Part shown: in pieces, positions 1-7,858 of the stretch | Layout: every line of letters begins with the position of its first letter | Numbering within the stretch: the first letter of the stretch is position 1 | Source: Clostridia bacterium | GTDB taxonomy: Bacteria > Bacillota > Clostridia > UBA1212 | NCBI GenBank assembly: GCA_017461545.1 | Contig: JAFTXP010000023.1 | Coordinates: 24,990 to 88,989, forward strand | Direction: 5' to 3' | DNA length: 64,000 nt | Notes under the pieces: model-generated | Told to the model about the DNA's origin: nothing | The model's input: only the letters and a program-made list of their open reading frames with translations | The model's database searches: none | Translations under genes and position numbers: made by a program

Positions 1-1248
1 AATTGCAAAGCTGTCAAAAGCATTGAAGTGGTTGCAGGTTATTACTGCGCCGCTTTTGAGGTTTTGAAAATGCTCAATACCCTTTATTTCCTTGATAATC
101 ATTTTCTTTTCGTCGATTATGTTGTTGACGAATTTTCTGGCCATCATGTACGCAAATTTTGTTTTGATCTTCTGACTCATTCCTTTTCTGAAATAGTCAA
201 TCTCATCCGGCATCAGAACTCTTGACGGCGGGTCATCTTCCACGTCCTGATCGAATTTACCGAGGCGTTCGTATTCCTCTATTTTCTTCAGAATAGAGAC
301 TCTGTCATTTGCCCTTTCAGCTTTGTTTACACGGTTTAAGTAATTGTCCTCTCTGTTTGTCTCCGAAATTGCCATGTTCAAAAGGTTGTCGCATGATTTT
401 ATGTCACGTTCCCTCTCTTCGTCGGTATATGAATCAAGCACTTTTAAAATGTCTTCGTACACGGAGGTTTCCTTTGCGTAATTCCAGAAAATGTCACCGT
501 GTCTGCAATCGCGGAAGTGCCACGGTTTGCTTACCATTATGTAGTGCAGAACATATGCCTGCTCGATAGGGTACGGAATATCGCCGAATATTTCGGTGTT
601 CCATCTCTGGTCAAGCCAGTAAACATGGTCCTTGCATATCAGATTGAGATAATCTTCGTCCTGCGTAACGATGAAATCGTATGTGTGAAGATATTGAATG
701 AATTTATCGAGTACAAAACGCATTCTGAACTGATTGCAGTTTATGAGAAGCAGTCCTGCGTTAAAGAAGGTATATCTTGAAATGCCCAGTACCTTTTCAA
801 CATACGTTCCGTAAACATCTTCCTGTACCATTGCCTGTTCATGGCAGGCTCCGATATATGCGTCTTTTATATCGGTGTCGTAAAGTTTGCTCACATCGCC
901 CTGCACAACGGTGTCGCTGTCAATGTAGATTGCCTTGTCGTACTCGGGGAACATTTCCGCGATAAAAAATCTGTAATAGGTGGTTTTTGAATAATAATCT
1001 CTGAGAGGAAGCTTTTCGGAGATTGAAACGAGGTAATCGGATACATCGTCAAAAGTAATCTCAAAGTTTTCATTTGAAAGCTCCTGTGTTTTTTCCTTCA
1101 TCGCGTCTGTAATGCCGGTGTGAAGAATGTGTACATGGTACTTTCTGTCCTTTGATGCGTTTTTTATCATTGAATACAAAGAAACTATTGTATATTTTAC
1201 AAAATTGTCATCACATGCGTAAAAAATCGGTATTTCTTTATTTGTCAT
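1..1248 (-). CDS. GT8 glycosyltransferase fused to a PlsC-like acyltransferase (partial, runs off left edge)
   Basis: The frame is open from an ATG at 1248 to the first base of the window, giving 416 codons with the C-terminus missing. The N-terminal ~270 residues look like glycosyltransferase family 8: an early 'PIFYACDDNFVKYTIVSLYS' stretch, a metal/nucleotide-sugar DxD in 'AIYIDSDTVV', and 'FFNAGLLLIN' followed by a Q-D-x-D element. A charged linker follows. The last visible residues, 'GAVITCNHFNAFDSF', carry the H-x4-D catalytic motif of glycerolipid acyltransferases (PlsC/LPLAT). The protein therefore probably both transfers a sugar and acylates an acceptor, possibly for a glycolipid or an acylated glycan at the membrane. 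It overlaps the upstream GT8 gene by 11 bp, so the two are translationally coupled. The fusion is read directly from the sequence; the substrate is unknown. Confidence 0.8.
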   Translation of the reverse strand, partial: MTNKEIPIFYACDDNFVKYTIVSLYSMIKNASKDRKYHVHILHTGITDAMKEKTQELSNENFEITFDDVSDYLVSISEKLPLRDYYSKTTYYRFFIAEMFPEYDKAIYIDSDTVVQGDVSKLYDTDIKDAYIGACHEQAMVQEDVYGTYVEKVLGISRYTFFNAGLLLINCNQFRMRFVLDKFIQYLHTYDFIVTQDEDYLNLICKDHVYWLDQRWNTEIFGDIPYPIEQAYVLHYIMVSKPWHFRDCRHGDIFWNYAKETSVYEDILKVLDSYTDEERERDIKSCDNLLNMAISETNREDNYLNRVNKAERANDRVSILKKIEEYERLGKFDQDVEDDPPSRVLMPDEIDYFRKGMSQKIKTKFAYMMARKFVNNIIDEKKMIIKEIKGIEHFQNLKSGAVITCNHFNAFDSFAI

Positions 1249-2083
1249 TGTTTAAAACCTCTCTGTTGAATTTTTCTTTTAAGTAAATGTATTCATATAA
1301 GATATCGTCAAACTGATAATATCTGAATACTTTATGGACCTTGCTCACATGCCATTGCTTGATGTTGTCCGTGTGAGGATACGGAAGCCAGAAGAGTCTT
1401 TTTGAAAAGTGTCTTACAACAGTATGTTTGTGAAGGAACTTCTGGTCATTGAATCTTTGCGGCAGCATTTTCTTTTTTGTCGTTGATCGGATCAATGCGC
1501 TCTGGTCTGCAAAAACAAGCTTTTTTGTTTTGATAAGTTCGCGTGCTTTTTCCAGAATTTTTGTCTCGCGCATCCTTTTCAGGTTGAAGAGCAGAACCCC
1601 TGCGTTTATGTAGTTCGGCTGTATAAGATATTTTCCGTAGTGGTCGCGTGCTGCGGCGTATTCGTAATCGCTGACATCAATATCATACAAAAGATGAATG
1701 TCTCTGCTAAACATTATATCTGCGTCCAAATACAGTATTTTGTCGGGCAATTCTTCTACATTATCCGCAAAAAGTCTTATCAATGTATACGGCGAACAGT
1801 ATGCGTCCTCGTTCGGGCAATTGCTGAATTCGCTCAAATACATATCCGTGACGTCGAGTTTTATTACACGGTTTTCTGAGTTGTATTGTTTTATTACCTG
1901 TTCAAAGAATGATATCTGCTCCTCCGTGATGGGAACGTATGTGTCCTTTATGTGAGAGACATCCATGGTAAAAACATATATTGTAAAAGGTTCTTTCGAA
2001 GATGTTCTTTTGAGTATTGAAAGAGTGCTTGTTAAAAGTCCGTCAAAGACTTTATCATTTCCGCAAAACAATATGTTAACCAT
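1238..2083 (-). CDS. Glycosyltransferase family 8 protein
   Basis: A 281-residue, single-domain GT8 enzyme. It begins 'MVNILFCGNDKVFDGLLTST', has the DxD metal/sugar-nucleotide site in 'ILYLDADIMFSRD' and the family 'YINAGVLLFNLKRMR' segment followed by 'FADQSAL'. Enzymes of this family use UDP-glucose, UDP-galactose or similar donors and retain the anomeric configuration. There is no membrane segment, so it is probably cytosolic or peripheral. It overlaps the acyltransferase gene upstream by 8 bp and the GT8-acyltransferase fusion gene downstream by 11 bp. This looks like one tightly coupled transcript making an acylated saccharide. The acceptor cannot be told from sequence. Confidence 0.85.
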   Translation of the reverse strand: MVNILFCGNDKVFDGLLTSTLSILKRTSSKEPFTIYVFTMDVSHIKDTYVPITEEQISFFEQVIKQYNSENRVIKLDVTDMYLSEFSNCPNEDAYCSPYTLIRLFADNVEELPDKILYLDADIMFSRDIHLLYDIDVSDYEYAAARDHYGKYLIQPNYINAGVLLFNLKRMRETKILEKARELIKTKKLVFADQSALIRSTTKKKMLPQRFNDQKFLHKHTVVRHFSKRLFWLPYPHTDNIKQWHVSKVHKVFRYYQFDDILYEYIYLKEKFNREVLNNDK

Positions 2084-2861
2084 CCGGATCCTCCTTTTTT
2101 ATATATTGAATCATAACAACATCCGAATTTTCCGCTCTTTTGCACATACATTCATATATTTTGTTCCTGAGTACGGTTTTTTGCTCTTTAGCCGGCAGGT
2201 TTTTGTCCGGTAAGAACGGCCCGTCAATATATGTAACTATCCGCGGCTTCTTTGAATACTTTCTCTTTTGGTAAGTATTTGTGAAACAAAATGACGGAAC
2301 TCCGAGCCTTACAGGGTATGCGAACGATGCGTCGGTGAACGGTCTGATTTTAGTGTAATAAGGCCAGATGTGAGCTTCGGGATATATTACCACCGCTTTG
2401 TTTTGTGATATCCTCTTTTCCACAGCCCTGATGAAATTTTTATAGGCTGTCATATCGTCAGGCAGGGGAAGAGCTCCGAGTGAAGGATTTATCTTTCCGA
2501 GCACGGGCATTGAAACATTATTCGGGTGAACTATAACATAGTCCTCCTGCGGAAAATTCAGCATACTCGGCATGAATGCGTCGCCGATGTCCTGCGTGTG
2601 GTTTCCGTACATGAAGTATCCTGTTTTTTTATAGTCTTTAAGACATTCTCGTCCTATCACCTTGTGCCGGAATACTGCCTTTGTGTAAAGGTATGCGATA
2701 GGTGTCGCTATGATTCTGTACCAGAAGAAATGAGTGAAGGCTTTGAAGCGGGATTCGTGGATATATACATAGTTTCCGTCAATTTTCTTGGGTGTTATCT
2801 GCGCGAGTGAAAATTCATCGTTCAACTCATCGCTGTAATATATCACTTTTCTTTTATCCAA
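2076..2861 (-). CDS. PlsC-like (LPLAT family) acyltransferase
   Basis: A 261-residue lysophospholipid-acyltransferase-like protein. The N-terminal ~65 residues include an amphipathic/hydrophobic stretch ('FFWYRIIATPIAYLYT') that would seat it on the membrane. The catalytic region reads 'YGNHTQDIGDAF', where the aspartate is six residues after the histidine instead of the usual five. The later 'VVIYPEAHIWPYY' matches the conserved P-E-G-type motif III. The start is a TTG: an AGGAG lies 9 bp upstream, and the ATG at 2883 meets an in-frame stop. It is the first gene of the cluster with the GT8 gene and the fused GT8-acyltransferase, so it probably acylates a (glyco)lipid made by them. Confidence 0.78.
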   Translation of the reverse strand: MDKRKVIYYSDELNDEFSLAQITPKKIDGNYVYIHESRFKAFTHFFWYRIIATPIAYLYTKAVFRHKVIGRECLKDYKKTGYFMYGNHTQDIGDAFMPSMLNFPQEDYVIVHPNNVSMPVLGKINPSLGALPLPDDMTAYKNFIRAVEKRISQNKAVVIYPEAHIWPYYTKIRPFTDASFAYPVRLGVPSFCFTNTYQKRKYSKKPRIVTYIDGPFLPDKNLPAKEQKTVLRNKIYECMCKRAENSDVVMIQYIKKEDPDG

Positions 2862-2917
2862 GCCGTCCGTCTCCTTTCTTCATATTTAATCTTCGCTATT
2901 ATATCACAGTATCACAG

Positions 2918-3796
2918 TCATTTTAACCTTACATCTTCCGTGCTTTCAAAAAACAGCGCCAAGGCGTCAGGTCCGAGGTATGAGCCTGTGACAGGTTCAT
3001 ATTCTGCAATGATTATTTCCCGGGGAGGATTGTTGCGTTTTAAAAGTTTTGCAAGCAACTCCGCGTCCTCATAACTGTTTGCATGGGCAATTCCGACGGT
3101 TTGTTTCTCCGGGTTCTTAACCAATGTATCGTATTTCTCTGCTAATTTTTCAATTACAGATTTGCGTCCCTTTACTTTTCCTATGGTGACTATTTTTCCC
3201 TCTTCGTTGCCCTTTAAAAGCGGTTTGATATTCAGTATCGTGCCGACAATCGCAGAGGCATTTGACAGACGGCCTCCTCTGCGAAGGTGCATAAGATCGT
3301 CTACAGTAAATACCTGATAGATGTTTTTCCTGTAGTTTAACAGGAACTCTGCTGTTTCATCGACGCTCATTCCGTTTTTTCTGTATTCTGCTGCTTTCAG
3401 GACAACCAATCCCTCTCCTAGTGATGCTCCTAAACTGTCAATAAGATGTATCTTTCTTTGAGGATATTTTCTTTGAAGTTCCTTGCGTGCAGTCTCTGCT
3501 GATGAATATGAACCGCTGATTCCCGAGGACATACTCACAAAGAGAATGTCGCTGCCTTCCTCCAAAATCGGTGAAAAGGTTTCAATATATTTCTGCGGCG
3601 TAATCTGAGAAGTAGTAACCCTCATTCCGCCTTTTATCAACTCGTAATATTCTCTGCAATTGAAAGTCTCTGTATCGGTGCAAGTAAATTCTTTTCCGTC
3701 AATATAATACGAAAAAGGAATTGCCTGTATGCCTTCGCTTTTCAGATATGGCGTGGGAAGGTTTGCCGATGTATCGGTTATAATTGTAAAGCTCAC
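2918..3796 (-). CDS. DegV family fatty-acid-binding protein
   Basis: A 292-residue DegV (EDD) fold protein, full length for the family. It starts 'SFTIITDTSANLP' (the conserved D-x-S/T element), has 'TTSQITPQKY', the 'MSSGISGSY' lipid-binding segment, and 'DDLMHLRRGGRLS' ahead of the second domain. In Firmicutes, DegV/FakB proteins bind a fatty acid and present it to FakA for phosphorylation. No FakA lies nearby. The start is a GTG with a strong AAGGAGGA 6 bp upstream. A TTGAAT-17-TATCCT promoter lies at 3849-3877. The 56-bp gap to the acyltransferase gene, on the same strand, allows read-through into the lipid/glycan cluster. Confidence 0.9.
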   Translation of the reverse strand: MSFTIITDTSANLPTPYLKSEGIQAIPFSYYIDGKEFTCTDTETFNCREYYELIKGGMRVTTSQITPQKYIETFSPILEEGSDILFVSMSSGISGSYSSAETARKELQRKYPQRKIHLIDSLGASLGEGLVVLKAAEYRKNGMSVDETAEFLLNYRKNIYQVFTVDDLMHLRRGGRLSNASAIVGTILNIKPLLKGNEEGKIVTIGKVKGRKSVIEKLAEKYDTLVKNPEKQTVGIAHANSYEDAELLAKLLKRNNPPREIIIAEYEPVTGSYLGPDALALFFESTEDVRLK

Positions 3797-3848
3797 TGTT
3801 TCCTCCTTGATTCAAACAGATTAATCTTTCTGCCTTGTTTTCTATGCA

Positions 3849-3877
3849 AGGATATTACTTCCTGCCTTTTTATTCAA
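3849..3877 (-). promoter_or_regulatory. Probable sigma-A promoter of the degV gene
   Basis: On the minus strand, -35 TTGAAT (3872-3877) and -10 TATCCT (3849-3854) are 17 bp apart, about 50 bp upstream of the GTG start. The -10 is weak. Confidence 0.4.
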
Positions 3878-3977
3878 GCTACTTAAGTATTTCCCGATTC
3901 TATGAATGTATTTTTGCGGTGTAGAGAAGAATTTGCTGTATTCTACTGCCGGTAGAATAGCGTTTTACGTCCGAAAA

Positions 3978-4016
3978 ATAACGGCAAATCACGCAAAAAT
4001 GCGAATTTGCCGTTAT
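3978..4016 (-). terminator. Hairpin terminator-like inverted repeat
   Basis: A perfect 12-bp stem (arms 3978-3989 and 4005-4016) with further pairing in the loop. On the minus strand it is followed by a short T-run. It is about 350 bp downstream of the orphan gene at 4363-5079 and lies upstream of degV. The rest of 3797-4362 shows no convincing gene, only a weak 7-bp hairpin near 3940-3958 and a 12-codon frame after an AGGAGG at about 4250 that is too short to call. Confidence 0.45.
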
Positions 4017-4362
4017 CTAAAATAAAATGAAACTTATATAACACTATTAAGTATTATCAATTTTTCGTTAAGAATTTTTGTATGCATCCCGACAATGACC
4101 GATACTTAACGTAAGGATAATCAGCCATCATCTTCGGTTTTCTCAAACAATGCATGTGTAAAAACTTCGACTAATGACAACAAATGAAGTTTAGCATAGC
4201 TGTTCGCTAACATTTTTTATTCTGCAGCCCTATTTATAAAGAAATTCGGAGGAGCAAATTTGTCTGACTTTTGCTATCAGCAATACCGGCCAAAATGATA
4301 ACAATGTAGCGTATGCATTACAATTTGTTAATATCGATATTTGCCCTGTACTTTTTATCCAA

Positions 4363-5079
4363 TTACGATGTTCGCACGATCATGGCTCCCGCCGGAAATG
4401 AGATATCTATTCCGTATGTACGAATCTGAAACAATCCGATTATTGGGGCTTTAATATATAGTTCAGCGTTAAGCATGTTTTTGTTTTCGTCATAAATAGG
4501 TTTTAATTGCATTGATCTGATTTTTCTGAAATCCGGATAAACTTCTTCGCAACATGTAAAAATAATATCTTGTTCAAATTCTGTAATTTGGGAAATAGGA
4601 CAATCTGAAAAAAAGACAAAATGAGGAACTTTGTAAATGTTGTTGTTAAAAATCTCTATTACTCCAACGTATTTACACTCGGCTGGTATTCTATTTTCTA
4701 CAACAATCCAGTCATTTGGCACGATAACATATCCATCAATGATTTTAATTTTCTTCATATATTGATCTTCTGTGACATATCCTTTTCCGTCGGTAAAAAA
4801 TAAGGTTAAGTCTTTACATATGTCTATTCTCTTAGATGCTTCTTCTTTTTCATATTCACCTAAATTTGAAAATTCTAATTGTTCTTTTTTTACATTTTCT
4901 ACACAGCATTTTGCAAAAATTCTTTTTATTTGTGGAGATAGTTGAAGAAAATGAGATACCAAATAGTTCATAACCGTACTATTTGACTCGCCAATACTTT
5001 TGGCAAAAGCTGTAAGGATATTATAATTACTTTCGGTAAAGTCTATAGATACTTTTATTTTTTTTGTTTTTGAAAACAT
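4363..5079 (-). CDS. Orphan protein with ribbon-helix-helix-like N-terminus
   Basis: A 238-residue protein not matched to a family. The first ~60 residues ('KKIKVSIDFTESNYNILTAF' onward, then 'STVMNYLVSHFLQL') resemble a ribbon-helix-helix DNA-binding fold: a short beta strand and two helices. The rest is a mixed alpha/beta domain with 'GYVIVPNDWIVVENRIPAEC'. There are no membrane segments. I start it at the ATG at 5079 (MFSKTKK), which has GGAGG 5 bp upstream, and not at the longer in-frame start at 5148. Its promoter contains a perfect palindrome over the -10 box, consistent with autorepression. The function of the large C-terminal domain is unknown. Confidence 0.65.
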   Translation of the reverse strand: MFSKTKKIKVSIDFTESNYNILTAFAKSIGESNSTVMNYLVSHFLQLSPQIKRIFAKCCVENVKKEQLEFSNLGEYEKEEASKRIDICKDLTLFFTDGKGYVTEDQYMKKIKIIDGYVIVPNDWIVVENRIPAECKYVGVIEIFNNNIYKVPHFVFFSDCPISQITEFEQDIIFTCCEEVYPDFRKIRSMQLKPIYDENKNMLNAELYIKAPIIGLFQIRTYGIDISFPAGAMIVRTS

Positions 5080-5107
5080 ATTTACCTCCATTTGATGCAT
5101 ATTATGA

Positions 5108-5148
5108 TTTGTGTTATAAATAATAACACAAACCATAACACATGTCAA
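5108..5148 (-). promoter_or_regulatory. Promoter with overlapping palindromic operator
   Basis: On the minus strand, -35 TTGACA (5143-5148) and -10 TATTAT (5120-5125) are exactly 17 bp apart. A perfect palindrome of 10-bp arms with a 5-bp spacer (5108-5132, arm TTTGTGTTAT) covers the -10 box, and pairing extends imperfectly outwards. This fits repression by the protein encoded just downstream. Confidence 0.7.
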
Positions 5149-5376
5149 AACTTGTATGCAATAACTATATATTTAAAATATTTCCATGGCATAAACCGTG
5201 AGAGATATATATTTTATTATGACTTGAACTGTGACCTGCTGTACTGAATTTTCTTGTTATAGAGTTATCAACTGAATTATCGAACATTGACTTCGCTGAA
5301 ATCAACTGCAGATATCAGTTAACTTCAACACTGTCAACTGGGAAATAAAATTTTTCGCTGTTAAAGATTAAAAATA

Positions 5377-5411
5377 AACGTCCGCGATGCATCCTATGCA
5401 TCGCGGACGTT
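5377..5411 (-). terminator. Rho-independent terminator of tRNA-Thr
   Basis: A perfect 16-bp stem (5377-5392 and 5396-5411) with a 3-nt loop, followed on the minus strand by a TTTATTTTTA tract. It begins immediately after the 3' end of the tRNA. Confidence 0.9.
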
Positions 5412-5412
5412 A

Positions 5413-5484
5413 AGCCAATGGTGGGAATCGAACCCACGGCCTATTCATTACGAGTGAATTGCTCTACCCCTGAGCCACATTGGC
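5413..5484 (-). tRNA. tRNA-Thr (anticodon CGT)
   Basis: A 72-nt cloverleaf reads cleanly on the minus strand: 7-bp acceptor stem GCCAATG/CATTGGC, D stem GCTC/GAGC, anticodon stem ATTCA/TGAAT around loop CTCGTAA (anticodon CGT, reading ACG), a 5-nt variable loop, and T stem GTGGG/CCCAC with TTCGATT. The discriminator base is T and the CCA end is not encoded. It is a single-gene unit with its own promoter and terminator. Confidence 0.95.
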
Positions 5485-5500
5485 AAATACCACAGGCGAA

Positions 5501-5529
5501 ATTATACCATTGAATTCAACCTTTTACAA
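5501..5529 (-). promoter_or_regulatory. Promoter of tRNA-Thr
   Basis: -35 TTGTAA (5524-5529) and a consensus -10 TATAAT (5501-5506), 17 bp apart on the minus strand, 16 bp upstream of the mature tRNA 5' end. Confidence 0.8.
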
Positions 5530-5676
5530 ACTAAAAATTTTAATTTTATAATTTTTTATTACATTTTAATTTTGTAAATATATATGCTCCGGTTATTGCT
5601 ATTTCATCCAACACAATATATAGTACATTTGTTGGCTTAATAGCCGAATATGTAGATTATGTGGAGGTCATTGATA

Positions 5677-6144
5677 ATGGAAGAGGAAATGTTGACAGCG
5701 TCCTGTTATGACGGGGTTTGTAGTAATTATAACGGACATTGCTACAATGCTGTTACAAAAGACAAAAGAAAACTCCTTCATAATACAAAAGATAAGACAG
5801 AGAATAAAAATATTCAAATAATGCGTTTGCTTTACGGGGTAGGAGTACATATAACCAGTATAGGCTTTTATTATTTTTATGATGCGATACATATTTGTAT
5901 GAACGATGTTCTTGCAGTAACGAATGCACAGAAAAATATCTATATGGTAATAGCGGAAAGATATAATGTATCATACAAAAGCGTTGAAAGAGCAATGAGA
6001 GTAGCATTTACGGAAGCGGTATCAATGAGAGCTGTTCAACTGTTTAAAAATGAAATGCAAATTTTTTCTGATGGCAAAGGGGACGAAATGACTTCTATAG
6101 AGTTTATTTGTTTAGCGGCGTTTGCCGTTTCAAATTCCAATTAA
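5677..6144 (+). CDS. Stand-alone Spo0A C-terminal-like DNA-binding protein
   Basis: A 155-residue protein. Residues ~45-135 resemble the effector (output) domain of the sporulation master regulator Spo0A: a 'LLYGVGVHITSIGFYYFYDA' stretch (compare Spo0A 'LHEIGVPAHIKGYQYLREA'), 'NIYMVIAERYNVSYKSVER' and then 'AMRVAFTEAV' (compare '[24 protein letters not shown]'). There is no receiver domain, so it cannot be controlled by phosphorylation in the Spo0A way. Such receiver-less Spo0A-C proteins occur in gut Clostridia and their targets are largely unknown. I start it at the ATG at 5677, preceded by GGAGG with 9-bp spacing, instead of the in-frame ATG at 5659. A membrane glycosyltransferase gene follows 67 bp downstream and may share its transcript. 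Confidence 0.8.
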   Translation: MEEEMLTASCYDGVCSNYNGHCYNAVTKDKRKLLHNTKDKTENKNIQIMRLLYGVGVHITSIGFYYFYDAIHICMNDVLAVTNAQKNIYMVIAERYNVSYKSVERAMRVAFTEAVSMRAVQLFKNEMQIFSDGKGDEMTSIEFICLAAFAVSNSN

Positions 6145-6211
6145 TAATTAATTGCAAGGCAAGAGCAATTGTGATATTTTTATTTATGCCCACAAGGAGA
6201 ACTGCTTTGTT

Positions 6212-7630
6212 ATGAATTTGCATAAAAGATTTTTAGAAGAATTGAAAAAAATTGAGACATGGATTTCACTTGCAGGCGTTACAGTAGCTGTAGTGATATT
6301 TGTATGTTGGATTTGTAACACAGAGGATATATCGGTACCGGGTGGGATTGCCGCGGCATTAAGCTTGGTAATGTTTCTTGGTGTTTGCCTTAGATTTGTA
6401 CCTGCATGGACAGGTTTTTGGAGAAAAAACATATCAGATATAAACAATATTGAGACTGATATAGAGATAAATAAAAGAGATATAAACATAACCGCTTTGA
6501 AAATATTTTTTGTATTTAATGCCGTTTGTTTTTTTATAATAATATTTGTATATGCGATCAGATCGGCGTTATACGGAGTACAGCCTTTTGGAGAATCATT
6601 AGAGTTTTGGAAGTGTCTTGACAGCGGACATTATCTCGACATAGCAGAAGATTGGTATTTATCAACCGGCGAGTGGGACAGACTGGTTCAGCTTGTTTTC
6701 TTACCCGGATATCCCTTTATTATAAAAATTTTTAATGTTTTATTCGATAATTATTTATATGCAAGCCTTGCGGCTTCTTCGATGTTTTTCGGAGCAGCAG
6801 GTGCAGTATTTTACAAACTTATGCGACTGGATTACGATAAACAGACTTCCTTGAGAGCTATAAAGTATTTGTGCCTTATTCCCGGGGTCTTCTTTTTCGC
6901 GGCGCCGATGAGTGAAAGTTTGTTTTTGTTTTGCAGTGTTTCCTGTATATATTTTGCAAGAAAGAGAAGGTGGCTCGCGGCTGGCTTATTGGGCGGTTAT
7001 GCGGCGCTGACAAGATCTCTCGGCATTGTATTGCTCGTGCCGTTAATCTTTGAATTTGTTTCATATTTGATAAACAAAGAATATCTGAAGGATACTGACG
7101 CAAAAAAACGGTATACAAAAGCTGTTATGGCTTTACGCGCGGCATCAATACTTTTGATTCCTGCAGGTTTCGGAGTGTATTGCTACATAAATTACCGGGT
7201 TTCAGGTGATCCGTTTAAATTTCTGTATTACCAGAAGGAACATTGGGGTCAGGAGTTTGGCTTGTTTTTTAATACTGCATCATATCAGACGGATCGTATG
7301 ATAAGTGAGTTTAGTGATAAATTCAATTTGATGCTCGGATTGTGGCTTCCGAATTTGATAAGTAGTTTTTCGGCTCTTTTGACATTGTTTGTCACGGTGA
7401 AGCGGATACGCCCGAGTTATGTTGCTTATGCTATTGCATACTTCTTTGTCGCAATCGGGGCAACGTGGCTTTTGAGTGCGCCGAGATACCTTGCGGCACT
7501 TTTTATTTTGCCGATGGGATTTGCGGTAATTACGAACAAACCAAAGTGGGATATGACGTTAACGGTGGTTTGTACGGTTGCATCTGTTTTTTATCTTTTC
7601 GCATTTGTAATGCGTTGGCAGGTATGGTAA
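6212..7630 (+). CDS. PIG-V/Gpi18-like integral membrane mannosyltransferase
   Basis: A 472-residue polytopic membrane protein with about ten hydrophobic segments. Motifs match bacterial relatives of the PIG-V/Gpi18 mannosyltransferase family: 'CLDSGHYLDIAEDWY' in the first outer loop, 'LPGYPFIIKI', 'AAPMSESLFLFCSVSCIYFA' and 'GYAALTRSLGIVLLVPL'. GT-C enzymes of this type use polyprenyl-phosphate sugars on the outer face of the membrane. I choose the ATG at 6212, with AAGGAG 12 bp upstream, over an earlier TTG at 6152 that lacks a ribosome binding site. The sugar and acceptor are unknown. Confidence 0.75.
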   Translation: MNLHKRFLEELKKIETWISLAGVTVAVVIFVCWICNTEDISVPGGIAAALSLVMFLGVCLRFVPAWTGFWRKNISDINNIETDIEINKRDINITALKIFFVFNAVCFFIIIFVYAIRSALYGVQPFGESLEFWKCLDSGHYLDIAEDWYLSTGEWDRLVQLVFLPGYPFIIKIFNVLFDNYLYASLAASSMFFGAAGAVFYKLMRLDYDKQTSLRAIKYLCLIPGVFFFAAPMSESLFLFCSVSCIYFARKRRWLAAGLLGGYAALTRSLGIVLLVPLIFEFVSYLINKEYLKDTDAKKRYTKAVMALRAASILLIPAGFGVYCYINYRVSGDPFKFLYYQKEHWGQEFGLFFNTASYQTDRMISEFSDKFNLMLGLWLPNLISSFSALLTLFVTVKRIRPSYVAYAIAYFFVAIGATWLLSAPRYLAALFILPMGFAVITNKPKWDMTLTVVCTVASVFYLFAFVMRWQVW

Positions 7631-7698
7631 TTCAGCCCGCCGGCTGAATATGATTGACACGCGGGGGCAGCGATTTTTAATAAATTACTGCCCCCGCG
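7631..7698 (+). terminator. Two hairpins after the PIG-V-like gene
   Basis: A 7-bp stem (7631-7648) directly after the stop is followed by a GC-rich perfect 11-bp stem (7660-7670 / 7688-7698). The U-tract after the second is poor, so termination is likely but not certain. Confidence 0.55.
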
Positions 7699-7785
7699 TT
7701 TGCGGTGTGATTTTTGCTGTGTATAATTTTATAGCAAAAATCGCCCGAATTAGACGCTTTTATATTTTATCGACCCTATGTCGGC

Positions 7786-7814
7786 TGGACTTTTAAATTG
7801 AATTATGGTATAAT
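7786..7814 (+). promoter_or_regulatory. Promoter of gyrA
   Basis: -35 TGGACT (7786-7791), 17-bp spacer, consensus -10 TATAAT (7809-7814), 44 bp upstream of the gyrA ATG. Confidence 0.65.
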
Positions 7815-7858
7815 TTGTGCGTTAATTTGGCGTATGCGACAAGAAAGGATTTTTTGAT

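Noticed and set aside
4250..4295. AGGAGG followed by a TTG and a 12-codon frame
   Set aside because: Too short and not conserved in design; probably chance or a dead remnant.
5265..5350. Several TCAACTG / CAGTTAA short repeats upstream of the orphan gene
   Set aside because: Units are only 7 bp, irregularly spaced and partly in opposite directions; no clear regulatory pattern.
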